Shown one piece after another: positions 1-5,574 of a stretch of DNA of 5,574 nt. Numbering within the stretch: position 1 is the stretch's first letter; the number at the start of each line of letters is the position of its first letter. This DNA is from Hyphomicrobiales bacterium (GTDB lineage: Bacteria > Pseudomonadota > Alphaproteobacteria > Rhizobiales > Beijerinckiaceae), in NCBI GenBank assembly GCA_003567055.1, contig PXAW01000459.1, positions 1 to 5,574 of the forward strand. Direction: 5' to 3'. The notes under the pieces were generated by a model. It was not told where the DNA came from. It did not search any database and saw only the letters and a list, made by a program, of their open reading frames with translations. A program made the translations under genes and the position numbers.

Positions 1-641
1 GCCGCGATGGTTGCGATCAGGCCGCTGATCAGGGTGATGGCGATCAGGATCAGGAAGGGTGTGGTGAAGGGCACCGTACCGCCGCGTGCGGCATTGGCGG
101 CGGAGACCCCGAAGATCAGGGTGGGGATCATCAGGGGCAGGACCAGGATCGACAGGATCAGCCCGCCCCGCCGGATCGTCGCGGTCAGCGCCGCACCGAC
201 GGCGCCGATGAAGGTCAGCGCCGGCGTTCCCACCAGCAGCGTCGCAGCGACGGCGAGCATGCCGATCCCGTCGAGCGCCACCAGCAGGCCGAAGACCGGC
301 GAAACGAGGGCGAGCGGCGCGCCCGTCGTCAGCCAGTGCGCGGCCACCTTGGCCAGGACGGTTGCCGGCAGCGGCAGGGGCGAGGCGGTGATCAGATCCA
401 GCGAGCCGTCTTCCTCGTCGGCCTGAAACAGCCGGTCGAGCCCGATCAGCGTCGAGAGCAAAGCCGCGATCCACAGGATCGCCGGGCCGATACGCGAGAG
501 CAGGTTGAGATCCGGCCCCAAAGCGAAGGGCACCAGCGTCAGGATCATCAGGAAGAAGACGAGCCCCATCACGCCGGATCCGCCGATCCGGGCGGCAAGG
601 CGCAAATCGCGCGCGACGAGGGCGAAGAAGGCACGGGTCAC
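1..641 (-). CDS. ccmB: Heme exporter protein CcmB, cytochrome c maturation permease (3' end cut by window edge)
   Basis: Membrane subunit of the CcmAB ABC transporter. With CcmC, CcmD and CcmE it releases heme-loaded CcmE for system I cytochrome c maturation at the inner membrane. My minus-strand translation from the GTG at 641 gives 213 codons without a stop. It begins [18 protein letters not shown] and contains the family landmarks LLSRIGPAILWIAALLS (about 47-63), EEDGSLDLI (76-84), PLPLPATVLAKVAAHW (88-103), LLVGTPALTFIGA (135-147) and RRGGLILSILVLPL (157-170). About six hydrophobic segments are visible, near 23-41, 51-69, 102-123, 127-150, 159-180 and 193-213. E. coli CcmB is about 220 aa, so only a few C-terminal residues should lie outside the window. 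The GTG start is chosen because it overlaps the ccmA stop (GTGA) and has GGGAGG eight bases upstream. The family assignment is secure and the start is likely. Confidence 0.95.
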   Translation of the reverse strand, partial: MTRAFFALVARDLRLAARIGGSGVMGLVFFLMILTLVPFALGPDLNLLSRIGPAILWIAALLSTLIGLDRLFQADEEDGSLDLITASPLPLPATVLAKVAAHWLTTGAPLALVSPVFGLLVALDGIGMLAVAATLLVGTPALTFIGAVGAALTATIRRGGLILSILVLPLMIPTLIFGVSAANAARGGTVPFTTPFLILIAITLISGLIATIA

Positions 642-1399
642 GGGGCGGCCCTCCCGCCTGCGGAGGCGCCGCTCACGTCGCCGATCTCCCAATCGTCCCA
701 ATCCTGCGGGGCCGAAGCGCCTTGCGCCCCGGCACCGGGTTGCGGCGCGGCGATGGCGAGGCTCTGCGCGTCGTCGAGGGGCAGCGGCAGATGGGTCGCC
801 GCGATGATGATGCCGCCGGCGGCACGGTGTTCGCGCATCAGATCGTAGAGCATCTGCTGCGAGGCGGCATCGAGGGCCGAGGTCGGCTCGTCGAGGAGCC
901 AGATCGGGCGATGCGCCACCAGAAGCCGCGCCAGCGCGACCCGGCGACGCTGGCCGGCGGAGAGATAGGCGACCGGCATGTCCGCCACATGCGGCAATCC
1001 GACCCGCTCCAGCGCGTCACGGGACGCAAGCCGCGCCTCACCGAGCATGGCCGCGGCGAAGGCGAGGTTCTCGCGCGCGCTCAAAGCCGTCTTCAAGCCG
1101 TCGCGATGGGCGATCCAGTGCAGCCGCTCCGGCAGGGTCGCCTCGCCGGCACCGCTGAGCACGACCCGGCCCGCTGCCGCGCGCAACCGCCCGGCGAGAA
1201 TGGCGAGCAGCGTCGATTTGCCCGCGCCGTTGCGCCCGGTCACGAGCAGCGCGTCACCCGGCCCGAGATCGAAGCCGAGCCCGGCGAAAACCAACCGCCC
1301 CGAACGCCGGCAGGCGAGATCGTGCACCGACAGGCGCAGAGCCGCATCGGCCTCCCCCCTGCGATCGGCTGCGAGCATATCTGACGGATCGCCGCTCAC
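638..1399 (-). CDS. ccmA: Heme exporter ATP-binding protein CcmA
   Basis: Cytoplasmic ATPase of the CcmAB complex, which powers release of holo-CcmE from CcmC in cytochrome c maturation. From the GTG at 1399 the protein is 253 aa. In order it shows Walker [10 protein letters not shown] (55-63), an alphaproteobacterial-style Q-loop region [16 protein letters not shown] (97-112, with Arg where many ABC ATPases have Gln), the signature [16 protein letters not shown] (145-160; LSAGQ is typical of CcmA), Walker B with D-loop [12 protein letters not shown] (166-177) and the switch histidine in AATHLPL (H203). I prefer the GTG because it forms a GTGA overlap with the yggS stop, matching the ccmA/ccmB junction, with GGGA a few bases upstream. 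The ATG at 1378 (246 aa) is the alternative and lacks a clear ribosome site. After about residue 218 comes an unusual tail of some 35 residues, including DWDDWEIGD and ending SAGGRAAP, beyond the usual 200-215 aa of the family. Confidence 0.95.
   Translation of the reverse strand: MSGDPSDMLAADRRGEADAALRLSVHDLACRRSGRLVFAGLGFDLGPGDALLVTGRNGAGKSTLLAILAGRLRAAAGRVVLSGAGEATLPERLHWIAHRDGLKTALSARENLAFAAAMLGEARLASRDALERVGLPHVADMPVAYLSAGQRRRVALARLLVAHRPIWLLDEPTSALDAASQQMLYDLMREHRAAGGIIIAATHLPLPLDDAQSLAIAAPQPGAGAQGASAPQDWDDWEIGDVSGASAGGRAAP
650..655 (-). promoter_or_regulatory. Ribosome binding site of ccmB
   Basis: GGGAGG on the minus strand lies eight bases before the GTG at 641, inside the last codons of ccmA. 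It is the strongest Shine-Dalgarno match in the leftward operon. It supports the non-ATG start of ccmB and suggests that ccmB can recruit ribosomes itself as well as by coupling to ccmA. Confidence 0.7.
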
Positions 1400-2085
1400 C
1401 TGGTATCCCGCGCGCCGAAAATGGCGCTGCCGATGCGCACATGGGTCGCGCCGAGCTGGATCGCCGCCGCGTAATCGGCGCTCATGCCCATCGACAGAGC
1501 ATGGATATGATTGCGCTGTGCGATCTCGCGCAGGAAGGCGAAATGCGGCGAAGGCGGCTCGTCGAAGGGCGGGATGCACATCAGCCCGTCGATCGTGAGC
1601 CCGTATTCGTCGCGGCAGGCGGCGATGAAGGCATCCGCCTGGGCCGGCGCGACGCCGCCCTTCTGCTCTTCCTCGCCGGTATTCACCTGCACGAACAGGC
1701 GCGGTACCCGTGCACCCGCCTCGCGCGCCCGGGCGATTTCCTTCGCGAGCGCCTTTGCCAGCGAGACCCGGTCGAGGCTCTCGATCACGTCGTAGAGCGC
1801 CACCGCCTCGCGCGCCTTGTTGGATTGAAGCGGCCCGATCAGATGCAGTTCGACATCCGGAAAGCGCTCGCGCAAAGCCGGCCATTTGCCGGCGGTTTCC
1901 TGGACGTAATTCTCGCCGAAGACCCGATGTCCGGCTTCCAGCACCGGCACGATCGCCTCGGCGGGAAAGGTCTTGGAGACGGCCACGAGCGTGACCTTGC
2001 CGGGCTCGCGCCCGCAATCATGCGCCGCCCGCGCCACGCTCTGGCGGACCTCCTCGAATCGCGCGATCACATTCTGATCAGCCAT
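1396..2085 (-). CDS. yggS: YggS/PLPBP-family pyridoxal phosphate homeostasis protein
   Basis: Cytoplasmic PLP-binding protein of the YggS/PROSC family. It has an alanine-racemase-like barrel fold but no established enzymatic activity, and is thought to buffer and deliver PLP and so affect amino-acid and keto-acid balance. The protein is 229 aa from the ATG at 2085, a normal family length. The PLP lysine is K38 in LVAVSKTFP. Other landmarks are [73 protein letters not shown] and the phosphate-site end [16 protein letters not shown]. An in-frame ATG at 2148 would add 21 residues ([21 protein letters not shown]) that do not resemble the family, so the start at [10 protein letters not shown] is preferred; AGGGAG lies 11 bases before it. 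It is the first gene of the leftward operon and overlaps ccmA by GTGA, which suggests coupled translation. Confidence 0.95.
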   Translation of the reverse strand: MADQNVIARFEEVRQSVARAAHDCGREPGKVTLVAVSKTFPAEAIVPVLEAGHRVFGENYVQETAGKWPALRERFPDVELHLIGPLQSNKAREAVALYDVIESLDRVSLAKALAKEIARAREAGARVPRLFVQVNTGEEEQKGGVAPAQADAFIAACRDEYGLTIDGLMCIPPFDEPPSPHFAFLREIAQRNHIHALSMGMSADYAAAIQLGATHVRIGSAIFGARDTR

Positions 2086-2096
2086 CGGCTCGATTT

Positions 2097-2102
2097 CTCC
2101 CT
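2097..2102 (-). promoter_or_regulatory. Probable ribosome binding site of yggS
   Basis: AGGGAG on the minus strand lies 11 bases before the ATG at 2085. The spacing is slightly long, but it is a purine-rich match to the anti-Shine-Dalgarno. It favours the inner ATG over the upstream in-frame ATG at 2148. Confidence 0.5.
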
Positions 2103-2175
2103 GGTGTCGGCCCGCATGACAGCGCCATTGCAGCATCGCACGGGCCATTTTTCATCCATCCGCCGGCCACGGGCG

Positions 2176-2205
2176 TTGACCCGAGGGCGCAATCATGTCC
2201 TAGTC
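2176..2205 (+). promoter_or_regulatory. Candidate housekeeping promoter for leuS operon
   Basis: TTGACC at 2176-2181 is followed after 18 bases by CTAGTC at 2200-2205. The first is a five-of-six match to TTGACA; the second is a weak match to the CTATAT-like -10 seen in alphaproteobacteria. Transcription would begin near 2212, leaving a leader of about 63 bases before the leuS ATG. This is inferred from motif and position only. TTATAC at 2243-2248 was considered as another -10 but has no convincing -35. Confidence 0.4.
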
Positions 2206-2217
2206 CGCACACGTCAA
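2190..2217 (-). promoter_or_regulatory. Candidate promoter for yggS-ccmAB operon, overlapping the leuS promoter
   Basis: On the minus strand TTGACG occupies 2217-2212, a five-of-six match to TTGACA. The best -10 at 16-17 base spacing is only TGATTG or GATTGC, near 2195-2189, so the call rests on the -35 and on the need for a leftward promoter in this gap. It faces the plus-strand TTGACC at 2176, and the two elements share one spacer. Confidence 0.25.
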
Positions 2218-2231
2218 GCGGCGCAAGCCGC
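2218..2231 (+). other. Short GC hairpin with GCAA tetraloop in the leuS leader
   Basis: GCGGC, loop GCAA, GCCGC makes a perfect five-base-pair stem closed by a GNRA-type tetraloop, followed by GTTTCCCC. If transcription starts near 2212, as the promoter call implies, this sits almost at the 5' end of the leuS mRNA. There it could shield the transcript, or it could be chance in GC-rich DNA. The run of T is only three long, so a terminator is unlikely. Confidence 0.35.
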
Positions 2232-2274
2232 GTTTCCCCAACTTATACCGATCAGGCGGCAAATCGAGCCCAAA

Positions 2275-4893
2275 ATGAAGGCCGAGCGTTACAACCCCAA
2301 AGAATCCGAGCCGAAATGGCAGGGCGTGTGGAACGAGAAGGATCTCTTCCGCACCCGCAACGACGATCCCCGCGAAAAATACTACGTGCTGGAGATGTTC
2401 CCGTATCCCTCCGGGCGCATCCATATGGGGCACGTGCGCAATTACGCGATGGGCGACGTGGTCGCACGCTACAAGCGCGCCAGGGGCTTCAACGTCCTGC
2501 ATCCGATGGGCTGGGACGCCTTCGGCATGCCGGCGGAGAATGCGGCGATGCAGAACAAGGTCCATCCCCGCGAATGGACCTATGCCAATATCGCCACCAT
2601 GCGCGACCAGCTCAAATCCATGGGCCTCTCGCTCGACTGGAGCCGCGAGATCGCCACCTGCGATCCGAGCTATTACCGCCACCAGCAGGCCATGTTCCTC
2701 GCCTTCCTCGAAGCGGGGCTCGTCGATCGCAAGACGGCGAAGGTGAACTGGGATCCGGTCGACCAGACGGTGCTTGCCAACGAGCAGGTGATCGACGGGC
2801 GCGGCTGGCGCTCCGGTGCGCTGGTCGAGCAGCGTGAACTGACGCAATGGTTCCTGCGCATCACCGATTACGCCGACGAGCTGCTCGACGCGATCGATGG
2901 TCTCGAACGCTGGCCGGAGAAGGTGCGCACCATGCAGCGCAACTGGATCGGCCGCTCGGAAGGCCTGTCGATCCGCTTCGCCCTCGAAGAGACCGCGCCC
3001 GGCGGGACCGACGAGCTCGAGGTCTTCACCACCCGGCCCGACACGCTCTACGGCGCACGCTTCATGGCGGTGGCGCCCGATCATCCGCTGGCGCGCCGGC
3101 TCGCACAGGACAATGCCGAGCTCGCTGAATTCGTCGCCGAATGCAAGCGCATGGGCACCTCCGCCGAGGCGATCGAGAAGGCCGAGAAGCGCGGCTTCGA
3201 TACCGGCCTGCGCGCCGTGCATCCGTTCGATCCGTCCTGGACGCTGCCGGTCTATGTGGCGAATTTCATCCTGATGGATTACGGCACCGGCGCCATTTTC
3301 GGCTGCCCGGCCCATGACCAGCGCGACCTCGATTTCGCCAATGCCTACGGCCTCGGCAACAGTGTCGTGGTGGCCCCCGAAGGCGCCGATCCGGAAAGCT
3401 TCACCGTCACCGACGAGGCCTATATCGGCGAAGGCCGGCTGGTGAATTCGCATTTCCTCGACGGGATGAGCATCGGTGAAGCCAAGGAGGCCGTCGCGTC
3501 GCGCCTCGAAACCGAGATGCGGGACGAGCGCCCGGTTGCCACCCGCAAGGTGAATTTCCGCCTGCGCGACTGGGGCATCTCGCGCCAGCGCTATTGGGGC
3601 TGCCCGATCCCGGTGATCCATTGCGACAGCTGCGGCACCGTCCCGGTGCCGGAAGATCAGCTGCCCGTGGCCCTGCCGGACGATATCGATTTCGAGAAAC
3701 CCGGCAATCCGCTCGACCGGCATCCGAGCTGGAAGCACTGCAAATGCCCCAAATGCGGGGCGGATGCGCGCCGCGAGACGGATACGATGGACACCTTCGT
3801 CGATTCGTCCTGGTATTTCGCCCGCTTCACCGATCCCGCGCTCACGGACAGGCCGACCGACAAGGCCACCGCCGATGCCTGGCTGCCGGTGAACCAGTAT
3901 ATCGGCGGCATCGAGCACGCGATCCTGCATCTGCTCTATTCGCGCTTCTTCACCCGGGCCATGCGCAAGGTCGGGCTGGTGGGTCTCGACGAGCCCTTTG
4001 CCGGCCTGTTCACGCAGGGCATGGTGGTGCACGAGACCTACAAGGACGCCTCCGGCGCCTGGGTGCAGCCCAACGAGATCCGCATCGAAAGCAGCGAGGG
4101 TGGCCGTCGGGCCATCCATCTGGATAGCGGCGCGGAGGTCTCGATCGGCTCGATCGAGAAGATGTCCAAATCCAAGAAGAACGTCGTCGATCCCGATGAC
4201 ATCATCGCCTCCTACGGCGCCGACACCGCGCGCTGGTTCATGCTCTCCGATTCGCCACCCGAACGTGACGTGATCTGGACCGAGGAGGGCGTGCAGGGCG
4301 CCTGGCGTTTCGTGCAGCGCGTCTGGCGGATGGTGAACGATTCCGCCGCGACGCAGGCCCCCGCAGCGCCGCCGGCGGAATACGCGCAGGATGCGCTCGC
4401 CCTGCGCAAGGCGACGCATCGCACCCTCGCAGCAGTCGGGGATGCGATCGAGAATCTGCGCTTCAACGTCGCGGTCGCGAAGATCTACGAGCTCGCCAAT
4501 GCGATTTCCTCCACGGTCGCGGCCAAGCACGGCGAAACGGCCCCGGACATGGCCTTCGCCCAGCGCGAAGCCTTGCGGGTCCTCATCCAGCTGATCGCCC
4601 CGATGATGCCGCATCTCGCGGAGGAATGCTGGACGGCCCTGGGCTGCGAGGGCCTCGTCGCCGAGCAGAACTGGCCGCTTGTCGAAGCCGCGCTTTTGGT
4701 GGAAGATTCGATCACGCTTCCCGTTCAGGTCAACGGCAAGAAGCGCGGGGACGTCACCGTGGCGCGCGATGCGGATGCGAAGAGCATCGAGGAAGCGGTA
4801 CTGGCCCTCGAGGGCGTGCAGCGTGCCATGGACGGCAAGCCTGCGCGCAAGGTGATCGTCGTGCCGCAGAGGATCGTCAATGTCGTCGTCTGA
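2275..4893 (+). CDS. leuS: Leucyl-tRNA synthetase (bacterial type, with editing domain)
   Basis: Class I synthetase that charges tRNA-Leu with leucine in the cytoplasm and hydrolyses mischarged products. The protein is 872 aa, a full family length. Landmarks in order are: HIGH motif as HMGH (50-53) in [31 protein letters not shown]1 editing motifs TTRPDT (252-257) and [16 protein letters not shown] (336-351), whose D348 corresponds to the E. coli editing aspartate D345; [16 protein letters not shown] (431-446); a zinc-type module with C450, C453, C491 and C494 plus C489; [15 protein letters not shown]; the leucine-specific insertion; KMSKS (629-633); a helical anticodon-binding region and a C-terminal domain ending QRIVNVVV. 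The ATG at 2275 gives the family-like start [15 protein letters not shown]. The frame is open upstream to 1441 only because it runs antisense to yggS. Shine-Dalgarno support is weak (CAGGCGG, about 15 bases upstream). It is the first gene of the rightward operon. Confidence 0.98.
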   Translation: MKAERYNPKESEPKWQGVWNEKDLFRTRNDDPREKYYVLEMFPYPSGRIHMGHVRNYAMGDVVARYKRARGFNVLHPMGWDAFGMPAENAAMQNKVHPREWTYANIATMRDQLKSMGLSLDWSREIATCDPSYYRHQQAMFLAFLEAGLVDRKTAKVNWDPVDQTVLANEQVIDGRGWRSGALVEQRELTQWFLRITDYADELLDAIDGLERWPEKVRTMQRNWIGRSEGLSIRFALEETAPGGTDELEVFTTRPDTLYGARFMAVAPDHPLARRLAQDNAELAEFVAECKRMGTSAEAIEKAEKRGFDTGLRAVHPFDPSWTLPVYVANFILMDYGTGAIFGCPAHDQRDLDFANAYGLGNSVVVAPEGADPESFTVTDEAYIGEGRLVNSHFLDGMSIGEAKEAVASRLETEMRDERPVATRKVNFRLRDWGISRQRYWGCPIPVIHCDSCGTVPVPEDQLPVALPDDIDFEKPGNPLDRHPSWKHCKCPKCGADARRETDTMDTFVDSSWYFARFTDPALTDRPTDKATADAWLPVNQYIGGIEHAILHLLYSRFFTRAMRKVGLVGLDEPFAGLFTQGMVVHETYKDASGAWVQPNEIRIESSEGGRRAIHLDSGAEVSIGSIEKMSKSKKNVVDPDDIIASYGADTARWFMLSDSPPERDVIWTEEGVQGAWRFVQRVWRMVNDSAATQAPAAPPAEYAQDALALRKATHRTLAAVGDAIENLRFNVAVAKIYELANAISSTVAAKHGETAPDMAFAQREALRVLIQLIAPMMPHLAEECWTALGCEGLVAEQNWPLVEAALLVEDSITLPVQVNGKKRGDVTVARDADAKSIEEAVLALEGVQRAMDGKPARKVIVVPQRIVNVVV
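4868..4873 (+). promoter_or_regulatory. Ribosome binding site of lptE inside leuS
   Basis: AGAGGA lies six bases before the ATG at 4880 and within the last leuS codons (the PQRIV region). It fixes the lptE start and implies that lptE is translated from the leuS message. Confidence 0.65.
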
Positions 4894-5485
4894 GAGACTC
4901 ATCCGCCGCCCCTCCGGCTCGGGCACCGGCCTGTTCAGACACTGGCGGCATCTCGTCATCGGCGGTGTCGCATTGGGGCTCGCCGGCTGCTTCACGCCTG
5001 TCTACGCGCCTACCGCGAGCCTGCCGGGCGGTGTCGCCGAGGAGCTCAAGCGGGTCGATGTCGGCAATGTGCGGGTCAGCGGCGGTGACGAGGCGATGGC
5101 GCATGAATTTCGCAGTGAACTGATCTTCGCCCTTGACGGTGAGCGGACCGAGGACGTGGAGAAGCGCTACCGTCTGAGCGCAGTGGTGGCCGCGCAACGC
5201 AGCTCGCCGATCATCAGCACCGCGACCGGACGAGCGGCTTCCGGGGCGATCAGCGCGAATGTAAGCTGGCAGATCGAGGATCTGGAGACCGAAAGCATCG
5301 TGCTGACCGGTTCGCAACGGGGTGAAGCCAGCTACGATCGTACGGATCAGCGCTTCGCCGCCTTGCGTGCACGGCGTGAGGCCGAACAGCGGCTCGCGCG
5401 GCAGCTGGCGCGCCAGATCGCAACACAGGTCGCGATTGATTTTCGCACCGGTCAGCACCAGTTGAGCCACGCTGACGACAGCTGA
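4880..5485 (+). CDS. lptE: LPS-assembly lipoprotein LptE
   Basis: Outer-membrane lipoprotein that plugs the LptD barrel and helps insert lipopolysaccharide in the outer leaflet. The protein is 201 aa. The N-terminus carries a basic stretch (R6, R9, R10, R20, R23), a hydrophobic core [12 protein letters not shown] and a lipobox LAGC with the lipidated cysteine at C37. The mature end starts CFTPVYAP, matching the FTPLY-type start of the family. F at +2, rather than Asp, fits outer-membrane sorting. The middle (about 95-150) has the alternating pattern expected of the beta sheet. The C-terminal part contains [35 protein letters not shown], which matches the alphaproteobacterial family's amphipathic helix. 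The pre-lipobox region of 36 residues is rather long, but no later in-frame start fits and the ribosome site supports this ATG. It overlaps the leuS end by 14 bases in another frame. LptE diverges strongly between groups, so the name rests on the lipobox, the helix pattern and the neighbours. Confidence 0.88.
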   Translation: MSSSERLIRRPSGSGTGLFRHWRHLVIGGVALGLAGCFTPVYAPTASLPGGVAEELKRVDVGNVRVSGGDEAMAHEFRSELIFALDGERTEDVEKRYRLSAVVAAQRSSPIISTATGRAASGAISANVSWQIEDLETESIVLTGSQRGEASYDRTDQRFAALRARREAEQRLARQLARQIATQVAIDFRTGQHQLSHADDS

Positions 5486-5574
5486 TGGCAACGGTCAAAG
5501 CGAGTGACGCGGAACGCACCCTCGCCAATCTCGGCTCGCAGGTCTGTGTGGTTCTGCTCTACGGGCCGGATGCC
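5485..5574 (+). CDS. holA: DNA polymerase III delta subunit HolA, N-terminal fragment
   Basis: Only the first 30 codons are in the window, reading [16 protein letters not shown] and then GSQVCVVLLYGPDA. The VVLLYGPDA strand-loop is the start of the nucleotide-binding-like fold of the clamp-loader delta subunit, where alphaproteobacterial HolA has YGPDAGLV. HolA opens the beta clamp during loading on DNA. The ATG at 5485 shares its A with the lptE stop (TGATG), and no good Shine-Dalgarno is seen, so translation probably depends on termination and restart from lptE. lptE followed by holA is a widespread gene order, which strengthens a call otherwise based on a short fragment. The rest runs beyond the right edge. 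Confidence 0.8.
   Translation, partial: MATVKASDAERTLANLGSQVCVVLLYGPDA

Noticed and set aside
14..172. Cluster of GATCAGG-like direct repeats resembling a regulatory or repeat array
   Set aside because: On the coding (minus) strand these are CCTGATC-type runs, that is Leu-Ile and Ile-Leu codons recurring in the membrane helices of CcmB. Spacing is irregular, so codon use explains them.
7..848. Plus-strand open frames at 7-426, 336-848 and 505-807
   Set aside because: They are low-complexity R/P/A/S-rich translations antisense to ccmB and the end of ccmA. The minus-strand frame from the GTG at 641 reads as clear CcmB.
638..2017. A single 459-codon minus-strand frame that could suggest a fusion protein ending in CcmA
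   Set aside because: The part upstream of about 1399 is an out-of-frame shadow of yggS with an R/G/A-rich sequence. CcmA homology begins only near 1340, and a proper start is present at 1399 or 1378.
2233..2249. TTATAC at 2243-2248 as the -10 of a leuS promoter
   Set aside because: No acceptable -35 lies 16-18 bases upstream; the nearest sequences there are GC-rich hairpin bases. The TTGACC at 2176 is the better candidate.
1441..2274. Open in-frame extension of leuS by 278 codons upstream of 2275
   Set aside because: The extension lies antisense to yggS, has no LeuRS-like sequence and would cross the intergenic promoter region. The ATG at 2275 gives the normal family N-terminus.
2200..4995. 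A 931-codon open frame on the minus strand, fully antisense to leuS
   Set aside because: Its translation is rich in R, H, G and D with no recognisable domain, and it mirrors an authentic LeuRS with all catalytic motifs. Long antisense frames are expected in GC-rich genes where G or C at third positions makes stop codons rare on the other strand.
4877..5528. Minus-strand frames antisense to lptE and holA (4877-5491 and 5250-5528)
   Set aside because: Neither shows a recognisable domain, and the plus strand carries a lipobox protein with a ribosome site and operon-style overlaps.

Overview
The window is GC-rich (about two thirds G+C by eye), almost fully coding, and reads as chromosomal housekeeping DNA from an alphaproteobacterium, most likely of the Hyphomicrobiales (Rhizobiales). 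The evidence is the family character of the proteins (an alphaproteobacterial-type CcmA with an 'HRDGLK' Q-loop region, LptE and HolA of the rhizobial kind) and the order leuS-lptE-holA. I cannot name a genus from sequence alone.

Layout. Positions 1-2085 hold a leftward (minus-strand) operon read from right to left: yggS/PLPBP (PLP homeostasis), ccmA (ATPase of the CcmAB heme-handling ABC transporter) and ccmB (its membrane subunit, cut by the window edge within a few residues of its expected C-terminus). Both junctions are 4-base GTGA overlaps in which the stop TGA of one gene lies inside the GTG start of the next. Positions 2086-2274 are the only real intergenic gap (189 bases). It separates the leftward operon from a rightward one and holds face-to-face TTGAC elements and a small GCAA-loop hairpin. 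Positions 2275-5574 hold the rightward operon: leuS (complete leucyl-tRNA synthetase, 872 aa), lptE (LPS-assembly lipoprotein, overlapping leuS by 14 bases) and the first 30 codons of holA (DNA polymerase III delta subunit, joined by a TGATG overlap).

How the genes work together. YggS buffers free PLP in the cytoplasm. CcmA and CcmB act with CcmC, CcmD and CcmE (not in this window) to release holo-CcmE for cytochrome c maturation at the inner membrane. LeuRS charges tRNA-Leu, LptE pairs with LptD at the outer membrane to insert LPS, and HolA is part of the clamp loader. The rightward trio is a shared growth-linked transcription unit rather than a pathway. I found no mobile element, CRISPR array, RNA gene, phage gene or defence system, and no evidence of an undescribed system. 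The points worth a second look are modest: the yggS-ccmAB coupling, the long acidic/aromatic CcmA tail, the overlapping divergent promoter region and the four-cysteine zinc module in LeuRS.
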